Below, one piece after another: positions 53,301-63,800 of a stretch of 64,000 nt of DNA. Both the position numbers and the translations under genes were made by a program. Location: positions 10,232,358 to 10,296,357 of the forward strand of contig NC_072471.1 of the NCBI RefSeq assembly GCF_027596085.1. Reading direction: 5' to 3'. The notes beneath the pieces were generated by a model. That model ran no database searches and was not told the origin of the DNA. It saw only the letters and a program-made list of their open reading frames with translations. Each line of letters starts with the position of its first letter. Within the stretch, counting starts at the first letter, position 1. Source of the DNA: Anoplopoma fimbria. Its lineage: Eukaryota > Chordata > Actinopteri > Perciformes > Anoplopomatidae.

Positions 53301-56300
53301 GGGTGATTTAACCTGCAGCAATGCAGCAGTCTTCATAGAACATTGCTGTCAAATATCATATTGTAAAAAAAAAAAAAAAAAATCATCTTATGTAATGTAA
53401 ATGTGGATTATTATCCAAAGCTATTACCTCTGGGATCTTGGCACTGCGATACGCAAAGCAGCCAACAGCCTTCTGCTTGGGAGCCAAGTTTTGTAGAGAT
53501 TCTCGAAGATCTAAGGTGTACTTCTTAGGAAGCTCTGCTTCGATCTGATAAGACAGGTTGTGAAGGATGCAGATGCAGTTCTCTGTGGACTTCAGAGCAG
53601 ATATAGAGATAAATATCAAATGAAATACAGTATGGCAAGCAGTTTAATCACATAGATACAACATACAGAAACATGAATGGGAGAGATAAGTATAGTTCAG
53701 GGAGTTTTATTTTGCAAGTGAGATCTAAGTTTCCATGAACTATTTATGTTTGGATTTTTCTAATCCAGTGAAAAGCAACGTGATTCATGTGAATGACTTG
53801 ATTTGCATGAAAGAAAAGAAAGAAGTAATTGTCCAGTGGGCATCACAAAGAACTGTACAGATAAGACTGCTGAGCAGTCTGTTGTGAAACAGACTGTGAA
53901 GATGAACATTTTCTCTGGAATGATAATCATTTTCATTTCACCTTGTCATCGGTCTTATAGTCAGCTATGGCTCCGCGGATGTAGTAGACCAGAGAGTCAA
54001 TAAAGTTCTCACACTCCCTCATTGCTTTCCTGCCATCTGGACCGGCAGAGCTCAGATTTCTGGAAACAAAAACAGTCAAAACAATCTAGGTAATGGGACA
54101 TTTCTGTGTGTGTGTTTCAATCAAATATACAGTTTTCATTCCCACTGAACCATATTAGAAAAAGTCCCACATTATAGTGAAACAAATAAAAACATGAAGT
54201 CCCCTTCTGCCCACCACATAATCGTGAAAAAGTCATCCAAGTTTTGGATCGCAGGACTTTCCAAAGCCAGAGCAATCGTGTCAAATAACAAAACATTTTT
54301 TCATGTAATCCAACTTCCCAAAGAAATTACAATGATTAACATTTGGGCTCCACAAAATAGTTTCTTTGTGCAGTGATGAAATATAAATTGAAGAGGAACT
54401 CATCATTTTCCTCATCCACAGGGACCTCAAAAGGCTTGAGAATATGCTTGGGAGAACTTGATAACCAGGGAGGACTGAGTAATTTCAGTTCAGCCGAGCA
54501 GAGAGAGGAGAGAGCTCCATGAATAATTCAGTCTTTCACTCATTTGACCCGGCTATAGTTGCCAGGGGAGCAGTGATGACTGATATCTCCTGCTTGGTAA
54601 ACAGAGAGATGATCTTAACATCTTAGTCTTAGACCACAGTAGATACATTGTGATTTAACACAATGCCATGACAGTAGAGAGAATGCATAAAAATAGGATT
54701 GTGATTATCTTATTTTAATGACTATGCTTCATGAGACAGCAACGGCAGTTTTCATACATATACACATTGATGTATCGTAATCACTTTTCCTCTTGTGCCA
54801 TCAGCGGGTTCACATTTCTGTTTTTTGATGAAATAAGTATTGAAGATTTAAATTTGTTCTATACTTTAGTTTATGACTAAATACCTGCAAAACTAATGAC
54901 ATTGCAATCAGCTTCAACTTTGCTATTAAGCGAATGCTAGCAGGCTAACATTCTAAACTCACACTTGCATGTGCATGTTAACATTGCCATTGTCAGCATG
55001 TTAGCATTTAGCTCAAGTACAACCTCAGACTCCCACTAGCATGGCTGCAGACTCTTGGCCTGTTTAGATGTGATCACTTTAACTATTTTTCTTTAACCCA
55101 TTGTCAAGGAGCTGTGTCCAATAAAAAAATATTTTATTGGATTGGGTTATAGGTGAGTAATAGTCCTTTCCACAATAATACAGTCTTTGTGTCCTGCTTA
55201 TTATATCAGGATTTAGATGAAGGATAATATCAAAGAGACTGTTTTGTCATAACTCAGCTTGGCAGAGAGTGATATTGCTTAGTACTTAAACCATCTGTTA
55301 ACTCTTGACCTATGTGGTATCATAAAATGAAAGCCTTATGCTGCACAGTGACCAAACATGGGCTCTAAGTGCTTCTCTTTCACTGCTGATAGCTTGTAAA
55401 CTTCCACCATCAGTTTCTTAAAGCATGCTATTCTGGTACACACTGATCAGAAAGTATGATAATAATGTATTTGATGTTTAGCAAAGTGCATGGACATTTT
55501 TGTATAAATCCTCAAATTTGGTATTTAGTTTGGCATGAGATGAGTATCTGACACCAGTGGTGGTGTCTGTTTGCTTGAATCTATTAATCTACACAGCAAT
55601 CGCTAACTGAGTATCTAGTTTCAAAGATGACAAAAGGAGCCTACCGCAGGCAGCCGGTGGCATTGTGGAAAGCCTCAGCATCAGCTAGCAGCTCGTGTTT
55701 TGGGTTCTCGCCTTCAGAAAGACCCGAACTGGGGACCAGAACTGACTGGGTGAGGACCAATAAGACCTCTCTGGAGAGACACTCCTTCAAAAGGTCATGA
55801 GAGGAGAGGTTCCACAAAAGACCTAGGGGTGAGACGGAAATATACTATTTCATAACAGGCAAAGACATTTATCTCAAAATGTTAAACTGTCCCTATGTAC
55901 TCACACAGTACACAGTATGCGTCTATACACAGTAAAGAAAGAAAAGTCAGTTGGGGTGGCTTTGAGTATATATCAAAGTCAAGTAAAAAAACTGACCAGT
56001 AAGTTCTCTTCTTGCCTCCAGATTACGGCTGCTCTTCAGGGTTTGCAAAATGGTGGCCAGGCCATCGTTTTCCTTCACCTCCATCTTGTTTTCGCTGCTC
56101 TGGTAAACAACATTGCGTAGAGCCCCGGCGGCGACACATTGCACCTCTTCATTGTCATTGCACAGGAGATGCAGGAGCTTTGCAATCCCACGGAGATAGT
56201 ACACCTGAAAACAAGAGTGGATTATTGATCGACAGATTCATTGGCACACAGATGCTGCGTCTACATGAGTCATCACATTCAGTGTTTTATACAATAATCA

Positions 56301-59300
56301 TTTACCGCGGCGGTCATGTATAAAATACATTTATCAGCACATAATAGGACTGATATCTCCTTTAAAGCCATAGCCAAATTATATAAGCCCCCCTATTGGT
56401 CCTGCTGGAGCCTCCCTGTCTGAATGTATGACCCCATTTAAGGTGTCTCATAACATTGCCAAATGTAATGTTATGGGGTTGGGCTGAAAGGAAGAAATAC
56501 TTAATACTACACATTTCAATCAGGTGTGGACCAAAGTATTTTGTACTTAGTTTAAACATGCTTGAATATAAATGAATAGTAGGATTTCTTCACAACTCAA
56601 ATGTTGAAAAGTGGCAGTTACAGTAACAGTAACACTGTCTGGAGGGTTGAGTTGTGGTAATCAGTTGCAGCAACAAGGTGCTACAATAAACTCCACCTTA
56701 TTAAAACCTTTAAGTGTGACATTGTGGTCCAGACCTAAACCCTCGACATCGTGTCTTATTATCTTGTCTTGTCTGTCTTCGAGTACTTGTTTGAGCTTGA
56801 GCATAGTCGGCTGATGTGCAAAGACCCCAATGTTTTACAAACCAAAGATTTTTGGTGAAGTATCAAAAATGAATTCTCCAAAGACAATGGCATCACATTA
56901 CTCAGGCAAACAAACCTTAAGTTACAATGCGTTATACTCTAACAGTGACTAAGTGAGAAACTGATTAAACATACCATCTTTTTAGCATCAGCACTCTTAT
57001 GACATTGATTCTGTACGTGGCTGGCTGCAGAGATCAGCGTGTCCTCATTATCGTGGGTCAGCAGGTTCACAGCCCTCTCTAACGTCATCTCTGGCCGCTT
57101 CTCCCCTGACTGCCTGTGTGAGAGAAAAGCTATGTATGAAAAAAAAAAACGCTCCATCCCCAAATGTCTCAAAATGCAAGCCATGGCCTAAATCACACAT
57201 CAAGACAATGCAAGAATAAGTCAAATGATTAAATTAGCACAAACAAACACACAAGCTTACAGTGTCCTGACATTCTGAGCATGTATCTGCTGAATTGGGA
57301 GTTCTACTTCTGTCTGCCTCCCCATGTCCACCTCCACGCTGGTGACCGAGGGAGGGTAGGAATTCAGTCTGTTGTGCCCATCCCTCCTGACCTGAGCAAA
57401 CCAGGACAAGCCATCCTCGGGCGCGGCAGCACCAAACATGTTATCACCACATTGTCCCTGCACAGTGTGTTTCTGCTGTTTGCCGATAGATTGGTTATGA
57501 CTCCAGCGGGAGCCATATTCACCACTTTGCTGAAACGTTGAGTTCGCAATCACAGGCTGCGGTGCTGCTGTCTGTCTGAGTGACCTCTGGCGGACGCTCC
57601 CGCGGGCAGATGTGGATGTGAGCGGCCGCGTGCCACAGGGCACCTCTGAGATGGCATAGCGGCGAAATGAATCAGAACCAAGTGAGAAGTCCAGCACATT
57701 GCCCCCCCTGTGTGTATGACTGGGTCCTGGATGAGTGTACATCCCATAGTGGGAGGGCCTATGATTGAAGCGAAAGCGTGGGAACTCTGGGCTCGACGGT
57801 GGAGACACTTCCACCCTCCTGGATGGTCCCCGAACACAGTTGCTTGATAGAGAGCGGTGGGTGAGGCCCAATCCATTTACCTGTGAAAAGCAAACACAAT
57901 CCACACTTTATTACTTGTTTATTCTGCTGGTACTCTCAGTTCAAATTCCTCTGGGAGGACTATAAATTGAAATGGTACTCCAACTTGGTCAGTGTTGCAC
58001 TCTTTCTTACTCTCAGTCATACAATGCATCAAAGTCCACAGTGACTGTGCTGTATCACAAAAATGTGCATTATATTAACAATAATATAATTTAATTATAA
58101 TGGGAAACTATAATGGAGTTTTACATTTACATAATGCGCATTGACAAAATGAGTTTAGGATTTGCAGTAAGAACATTTGGACATATCTATATGGAGCCCT
58201 GAAACTGAAACTTTTTACTACTGATCAGTTATTAAAATACACAAATGTATTTTATTAACTGGTTAGTGGCTAAGTGGCACTTTTATTTTACCACTAATCA
58301 GTAGGTTTAATTTTATTTTGACAGTTTCTGGGCTCCGTACACTTTAAGCTGACAATGTTTAAAAGCCACAAATTATCTATCATGTCAAGCTTAATGAAAG
58401 AACACAGTGATTCATTTGACAGGCCTGGAGGCTCTGAATATAAAGCAGCAGCAGACCATTTGACTACATTCAAATTACAGCATACAACACGTCCATGCAG
58501 GTTTTTTATAATGGCCAGGTACAAAATTCAAAGAGAGGACATTTTAAATATATAAAGTAGCCGGGGGTACCTTCATGTTTGGTAAAAGTCCATTGGTAGC
58601 ATCAAAGCTCTTTGCCATGTTTTTCTGTAAATGGACACTGCCTGAAACAAGTTGAGGAGGTTTTGTTAAAGTGTACTATTTCATCCTGTAATTACCTAAA
58701 CACATGGCAACACTAACACTGACTCCTAGCCTGGCTGTCTGAGCTACACAAGTACAGTACACACTCCTAGTGCTGAAAAGTGCTTGTAAACTAATGCAAA
58801 CCAAACGTTTTCATTTGCATTAAGAAAGACTGACAAGGTGAAGGGAGAAGCTCTCTCAGGGAAGCTGAGATGTTAGAGAAAACCGATACTTTATACCTTT
58901 CTACTATTTATGTTTATAATTTATTGACATGTTTGACATAAATACCTAGTATTTACAATGTGAAGCAAGGCCCAACAAAAGCCATTATTTCCAGACATTA
59001 TCTTCCCGGTGTGTAGTGTTACGGGATACCACATACAGAAAGAAACACAATAAGTGATTTAAAATAAATGTAACACAAACCTGTATTATTGTTAAGCAGT
59101 GCTAAAAAAAACAATTAACTGAATAGTCAATAGACAGAAAGAAATGCTCAAATGTGAGGATTTGCTACTGTTCTTTGTAGAATACGATAGTGAACTGAAC
59201 ATTTATACTTTTTTTTTTAAACATTGATTAGACAAAACAGGACATTTGAAGATATTGTCTTTGTTTCAGGGAAATCTGTCTGTCCTTTGTGGATTAATGC

Positions 59301-59879
59301 ATATAATACACCTATTAATACATAGTGACATACTGATCTTTCATGGCACGAAATCAATGCTGTCTTGAAAATTACTTTTGGTTGATGATTGACTAGATTT
59401 CATAGCTGACTCAACCACAGTAGTTTTTTAAGCTACCAAAACATAATAAATGAAGTACATAAAGGGTCATAAGATGATGAAATGGACAGGAAAGAAGAAG
59501 AAAAATATTTTGTTCTCTTACTCAAATCTTTCAATTTCGGTTTTTTTCCCTCTAAACATACAGGATAGTTTCACCTCTTCAGACTTTGCTAGTTAAAATG
59601 TAACAATCAAATCAAGTAATCCGAGAGGTTTATAGGAGAAGCTGAGCTTCCTGCAAATCAGAAAAATATTTAACCAGTGACAACGGGTTAAAAGCAGACA
59701 CATATTGCATTTAAAGAGGTCACACCAGTCACAAAATACTGGAATATTGTTTAATAATAAGGTTTAACTGTCTAATACAGTGGTACCCAAACTAAAGGTG
59801 AAACTGAGATATAATCTTAATTAAATATAAACTATTGTAAATAGGAATAGTGTGAGGGAGACATGTGCCAAACCACCTC

Positions 59880-59954
<75 letters not shown>

Positions 59955-60307
59955 ACAGGGATTTACAGGGATTTGGGGAAAGAAATGACCCCTTCACGTG
60001 TAGCCTACAAAATCTGTCAAATAAGAGTGGCGTGTGCAAACAAGCCTGAGAGCCTCTTCAGTGTGATTCAGCCAAACATTAATCATAGAATGAAATCTTC
60101 AAAGTGAACATTACCATTTGACGCAGCCTTTCTCGCTCTCTGTGCCAGTGTGAGCTGAACCTGGTGGTGAACACGCAGACTGCGGTCGTTTGAACTCACT
60201 GTCTTCAAGGATCCTGAAGTGAGCTCGGCCGGCAGAGCCAGACTGGTGTAGTCCAGCACGAACGAGCCCTGAGCAGGTAAGGCTGATTTAAAAAACTGCT
60301 CTTCCAT
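50326..60307 (-). CDS. pkp2: Plakophilin-2 (desmosomal armadillo protein), 13 coding exons
   Basis: Plakophilin-2 is an armadillo-family plaque protein that links desmosomal cadherins and desmoplakin to intermediate filaments; it also has a nuclear pool. Joined minus-strand exons are 60307-60115, 58641-58571, 57880-57261, 57113-56975, 56204-55997, 55822-55645, 54059-53942, 53589-53428, 52542-52366, 51749-51596, 51427-51235, 51061-50974 and 50388-50326. Every junction has AG/GT signals and matching phase, and the total is 2364 nt (787 aa plus stop). Residues 1-295 are the head domain, with SLALP at about 22-26 and VSPPSSPEF after a basic pair. Armadillo repeats run from about residue 300 to 765, with [63 protein letters not shown] and [10 protein letters not shown]. 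The last exon encodes [11 protein letters not shown]. The motifs match PKP2 rather than PKP1, PKP3 or PKP4, for example IEWLW followed by RMYLSL. Mammalian PKP2 is somewhat longer (about 840-880 aa). The usual PFSGW motif is degenerate here. Confidence 0.96.
50974..51061 (-). CDS. pkp2: pkp2 coding exon 12
   Basis: The exon is 88 nt and runs from phase 2 to phase 0. It encodes [20 protein letters not shown] followed by AYKK. An open frame continues past AYKK to a TGA at 50869, but AAG/GTGGGT is a donor at exactly the family exon boundary. I treat the continuation as intronic, although a retained-intron isoform is possible. Confidence 0.93.
51235..51427 (-). CDS. pkp2: pkp2 coding exon 11
   Basis: The exon is 193 nt and runs from phase 1 to phase 2 (acceptor CTTCTGAAG, donor GG/GTTAGT). 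It encodes [29 protein letters not shown] and [10 protein letters not shown], matching the penultimate armadillo repeat. The donor is somewhat weak but fits the next exon's phase. Confidence 0.93.
51596..51749 (-). CDS. pkp2: pkp2 coding exon 10
   Basis: The exon is 154 nt and runs from phase 0 to phase 1. It encodes [20 protein letters not shown] followed by [19 protein letters not shown]. It corresponds to VVQKESGLQHTRKML and VKKTAISLLRNLSRN of PKP2. Confidence 0.96.
52366..52542 (-). CDS. pkp2: pkp2 coding exon 9
   Basis: The exon is 177 nt and phase 0 at both ends, with a TTCTTCCCAG acceptor and a GCG/GTAAGA donor. It encodes [19 protein letters not shown], then [19 protein letters not shown], then [12 protein letters not shown]. 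This block is the most diagnostic for PKP2 over its paralogues. Confidence 0.97.
53428..53589 (-). CDS. pkp2: pkp2 coding exon 8
   Basis: The exon is 162 nt, phase 0 at both ends, with a CTCTGAAG acceptor and a GAG/GTAATA donor. It encodes [25 protein letters not shown] and [15 protein letters not shown]. It matches [20 protein letters not shown] and SIGCFGSRSRK of PKP2. Confidence 0.96.
53942..54059 (-). CDS. pkp2: pkp2 coding exon 7
   Basis: The exon is 118 nt and runs from phase 2 to phase 0. It encodes [20 protein letters not shown] followed by [19 protein letters not shown]. This corresponds to [23 protein letters not shown] and VRGTIADYQPDDK in the family. Confidence 0.96.
54915..55065 (-). 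repeat. Fragment of the GCTAACA-type repeat in a pkp2 intron
   Basis: It contains CAGCATGTTAGCATTTAGCT and CTAGCATGGCTGCAGACTC, shared with the right end of the 1190-1765 copy. Confidence 0.65.
55645..55822 (-). CDS. pkp2: pkp2 coding exon 6, with degenerate PFSGW region
   Basis: The exon is 178 nt with a CCCCTAG acceptor and a CG/GTAGGC donor, running from phase 1 to phase 2. It encodes [20 protein letters not shown], then [20 protein letters not shown], then FHNATGCLR. The flanks match PKP2 closely. The motif that is usually IIPFSGW is VLVPSSGL in this sequence. Confidence 0.95.
55997..56204 (-). CDS. pkp2: pkp2 coding exon 5, armadillo repeat
   Basis: The exon is 208 nt and runs from phase 0 to phase 1. 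It encodes [13 protein letters not shown], then [14 protein letters not shown], then [11 protein letters not shown] and LEARRELTG. This is a canonical PKP armadillo repeat pair. Confidence 0.96.
56975..57113 (-). CDS. pkp2: pkp2 coding exon 4, start of armadillo domain
   Basis: The exon is 139 nt and runs from phase 2 to phase 0 (residues 295-341). It encodes [14 protein letters not shown] followed by [19 protein letters not shown]. This matches the first armadillo repeat of PKP2 (MTLERAVSML, SAAATFIQHECFQKSEARK). Confidence 0.94.
57261..57880 (-). CDS. pkp2: pkp2 coding exon 3, head domain (residues 89-295)
   Basis: This is the largest exon at 620 nt, running from phase 0 to phase 2, with a CTTTTCACAG acceptor and a CT/GTAAGC donor. 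It encodes the low-complexity, Ser/Pro/Arg-rich head. [13 protein letters not shown] aligns with the RRLEISPDSSPE stretch of mammalian PKP2. The rest of the head is poorly conserved, as is usual for plakophilins. Confidence 0.92.
58571..58641 (-). CDS. pkp2: pkp2 coding exon 2 (residues 65-88)
   Basis: This 71-nt exon has a TTTCAG acceptor and an AAG/GTACCC donor, and runs from phase 1 to phase 0. It encodes [20 protein letters not shown]. It is supported mainly by splice signals and by exact frame continuity between exons 1 and 3. The corresponding mammalian segment is longer and carries an RTSSVPEY phosphosite motif that is not seen here. Confidence 0.78.
58642..60114 (-). other. pkp2: pkp2 intron 1
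   Basis: This intron is about 1.5 kb and AT-rich. It contains a long (ATT)n array at 59881-59950. No other exon-like sequence was seen. Confidence 0.7.
59881..59950. repeat. (ATT)n array, about 23 units, in pkp2 intron 1
   Basis: A pure ATT trinucleotide run of about 70 bp. The long poly-Leu, poly-Tyr and poly-Asn open frames across it are artefacts of the repeat. Confidence 0.96.
60115..60307 (-). CDS. pkp2: pkp2 coding exon 1 (residues 1-64)
   Basis: The exon starts at ATG ([10 protein letters not shown]) and ends in phase 1 at a GTAATG donor. It contains TSLALP, which corresponds to the SSLALP/STLALP segment near the N-terminus of PKP2 and PKP1. The frame stays open upstream to an ATG at 60454, which would add 49 residues. 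I chose 60307 because its distance to SLALP resembles that in PKP1 and the extra segment has no recognisable similarity. Confidence 0.85.
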
Positions 60308-60510
60308 TGTGGACAAACCCCCTCCAAAAAAAATAATAATCCGTGGAGAGTCTACGTTGGTCGCTTCACTGATGGGTACTGTTTCTGGGTCGATGATCAG
60401 TCCTGCTTTGTTGTACCTGTGATCATTAGGTGGGTCGACCTGACTAGCTGACACCCCGTGGGGCGGGGCTAGAGGCGACGCACCTGAGGTGTCAGGTGTC
60501 GCAGCTGGCT
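60308..60510 (-). promoter_or_regulatory. pkp2: Putative pkp2 5' UTR and proximal promoter
   Basis: The sequence upstream of the pkp2 ATG contains a GC box (GGGGCGGGGC) near 60460-60470 and several CpGs in an otherwise AT-rich area. No TATA box was identified. A separate noncoding first exon further upstream cannot be excluded. Confidence 0.4.
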
Positions 60511-60514
60511 GGTG

Positions 60515-60860
60515 TTGGGTAGTAGTAACATTTACTCAAGTGCTGTACTTAAATTTGACTTTAATTGTATTTTACTCCAATGTTTTCTGCTACTTTAATG
60601 CATTTCAGGAGGAAATGTTGTACTATACACCTTTACATTTATGTAACAGCTGTAGTTTAATTCAAGTTAGGCCTAATTCAAAAAAAATATTTCACATATA
60701 TAGCAAGGTGCAAAGCAGTTTAAAATATAGTTATAAATCAAAACCTTTTTTAAGTACTGTTTGTTGATACAACTTGCATACTTTTTGGGAAAAGGGACTT
60801 TAAATTTGTGCATTTAACTGTGGTATTGTTACTTTTAAATATTGCTTTCACCTCTGATTA
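60515..60860 (+). repeat. TACTTAAGTA-type repeat immediately upstream of pkp2
   Basis: It starts AGTAGTAACATTTACTCAAG, then TTTTCTGCTACTTTAATGCA and GAGGAAATGTTGTACTATAC. It abuts the putative pkp2 promoter. Confidence 0.6.
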
Positions 60861-63800
60861 CAATATATTGCTTGATCATTAACACCTTATTTGTCCAAGG
60901 CACACACAGTTGACCTTTAACTAATTTGTGAATCAATATTTCATTTTGATTAAGCAAAACATTAAATTTGGTGGACATTTACGGCCAAGATGGGGGAAAT
61001 CTTCAAATGATTGCAAATGCAACCATCTAAATTTGGAATGTAGCACCCGGTGACGAAAAAGTAAAAGACAACTTTAGTTGTCAGAAGTTGCCCACATTTT
61101 CAGCTTTCCACTCTGGCCCACAGCCGCGCCCTCTTTGGCTCGAGTTGTGAGGGGAACTGAAGCTTGACACAGGAGGAACTTCCCACCAGGTGTGTTTTTC
61201 CTGGGAAAGGAGCCAGTCAGTCTCCACACAAGTTATTAAATGTTATACACAAACCAGACATTTATGATATCTATATTGAATATTTATGAGTCTATTCTCA
61301 TTTGGCTTAAGGCCTCCACATTTGCACTTTGTGCTGTTGACACTATGCTGTAGGCAGATAGGCCTGACCAACTTCCTTCTATTCGATTCTATTGCTAAGA
61401 TATAATGTGTTCAATTATGTTACTTCCATACAAAACTGGATTAATTTGTGTCAGTGTGATTAAGGTACTTGTCACTTGATATCGTGCAAACTGTCTCAGC
61501 CAAAATATGGCAGCAAATAAACACGTAACATAACAGATGCTGATCGCAGCTGCGATTGGGGGTTGTTGGTGGGAAGTGGCACACATCTTTACCCTGGGGG
61601 CCTAGAGCAGGTTAATCTAGTCATGACTCCTAAAATAATGAAACACTAAACCTTTGAAAGTTTTGTTTTCCTTGATTTGACAGTAATGGCTCATCAGCTG
61701 CTGGGCCTTTTTATTGCCAGGTCTTTTTTTTCAACATCTAGAAGCCAATTAATCATTTGCCAATAATTTATTTTTGACTCTCATGACATTTTGCCTCATA
61801 TGCACCACAAACAGTTAATTAAAATAAAAGAGAATTCAGCAACAGATACAATACGATTTTTCCCCTTTAATGCAATCTCATCTCAAAAACAATCTTTCCA
61901 TTCTACGTCATCAAAATCACTTCCACCTTAATCTTTTCAGTGCATAATATTCATGACAAAACGGTGAGAAAGCTTAAGTTTGCTTTGAGTAAAATGCTCT
62001 GGTTACATCCATGTGACATTACAATGTGTTCAGCAGACAATCAAGCTGTCCAAAATCCACCGTGCATTCAGTGGACGCTTGTGTCCAGGCCGTCTTACTT
62101 TTTTTTTTTTTACATGAGCACATACATTTCATTTGTGGGGTTTTTATCCTTACTCTCATGCTTTACTCCTAAAGGAGCATTCACAGATCAGAATTTAACC
62201 CAATCATCAAACAAGGGCTCCTAGAAGTGGAGGAAGAAGGTGTTTCAGCTGCAAAACATCGAGATGAATGGGTTGATGTTAAATTGATGTTCTTTTGATT
62301 GTGGTGAAGTCTTGTATGCTCAGTTACGTGAAAAACAGTATTCAGCAAAATAATAAGTGCCTGTGGTTCCTTACTCATAATTTCAACAATGAAGGATTTC
62401 AATCTCCAAATGACCATATTCTGAAATTACCATGTTAAAGATCATTATTCTTTTTCACAAAGCAGTTGGCCAAAAATGATATGTATAATATAACATGACC
62501 TCACAAACTTCCCACATGAACACAAACACATTTTGCAATTTGGCACATTATATTTCACGTTCATCAACCCACAATACGCACACGCACACAAAGGTTTGAG
62601 GTGGTTGGAGTCCTAACTTTACCACTAGAACAAAGCTGAAAGTTTAGTGTAACTGATTTGGTGTTTAAGAGGTTTTGATATTTCAGAGTTTTGAAGTATT
62701 GGTCTAGGTCACATGGGAAAACTTAAAAACAGGAGTTGTGTTCATTACAGTTGAATAAACAATAAAAAAAAAAAAAAACATGTCTGTAAAAGTGTATGAC
62801 ACTTTTTTGCCATCGTCTTACCAAAGCTTACAAAACATTCCCCTGATCATTACTGTCCTGCCTTCACTTTTGAAAAATGTTTTTCCCCCAAAAATGTAAA
62901 AAAAAAAACCAAACCATTTCATAATTTATTTCTATACTAAGTCTTGTGCATCTCACACATACGTTGATAAGCAAGATGCTATATACATTTTGTAAAATAG
63001 AAAAAGAAAAAGAATTTAGTTTACCCAACACCAGATCAAGTCTGTTATTTTTTTCCCGTTCCAAAGGTAATTTCTATATTGTCTTGTCAAAGATTGATTT
63101 CACCACATCATGATTTAGAATGCATTAATTCAACCATTCGATTTTACACCAAAAAAAACTTCAATCCTAAACCCTTGGCACACTGTCATCGATACAAATA
63201 TACTGTACATACTGTTCTCCGTGGGTTCTTTACACGTTGGTTTTATCCTGCCATTTGTACATTGTTAAAAAATATATAAAATATTAAGAGAAATTGTACA
63301 GGTACATTCAGGTTAAAAACACGTTAAATGTTTCTCTTCAAAGCTATTTACAAATCTCTGTATGGTTTCCAGTAGTCATTCAGCTGTCAACACAGGAGTG
63401 AGTGAGTGTCTATTTTCAGTGAGAACGGTTATCTGAACAACAAATAACTGCCAATTTAGGCCTTTTTTCTTTGGATTTCTGTCTTAATATTCAAAATGTA
63501 GATGCCATTTTATTTAGAATATTCCCAAGGGACCGTTTTTGCAGGAAACATGGAGAGAGAAAGACTGGGATGACCTACAGACAATGCTGATGTTACACGG
63601 TATGCGTCTGAGATCCCACGATGCACCAAAATTGCACTTGTTTAGGCAATTACCAAAAAATCATGACGAAATATTGAAATATTTATATTAAAACTGCATT
63701 AAAACCTATGATGGGGCTCATTTCCCAATGTTTGACAGACCAAACCATTAATAGACTAACCAACAAAATAATCGGATGATTAATCCAGAACTTAAATAAT

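Larger units (their letters stand above)
52543..57260 (-). other. pkp2: pkp2 introns longer than 300 bp between exons 3 and 9
   Basis: The gaps are 56205-56974, 55823-55996 (short), 54060-55644, 53590-53941 and 52543-53427. The 54060-55644 intron holds a copy of an interspersed repeat near 54915-55065. A poly(A) run lies at about 53365-53382. I see no additional exon. Confidence 0.6.

Noticed and set aside
57281..57876. Overlapping open frames on both strands at pkp2 exon 3
   Set aside because: Only the minus-strand frame splices in phase with flanking armadillo exons and keeps the SPxSSPE motif.
59821..60107. Open frames with poly-Asn, poly-Leu or poly-Tyr
   Set aside because: These are products of the ATT array in pkp2 intron 1.
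62640..62780. AATAAACAATAAA followed by A16, suggesting a plus-strand gene end or processed pseudogene
   Set aside because: No coding remnant or target-site duplication was recognised upstream. It is probably a repeat tail or chance A-run.
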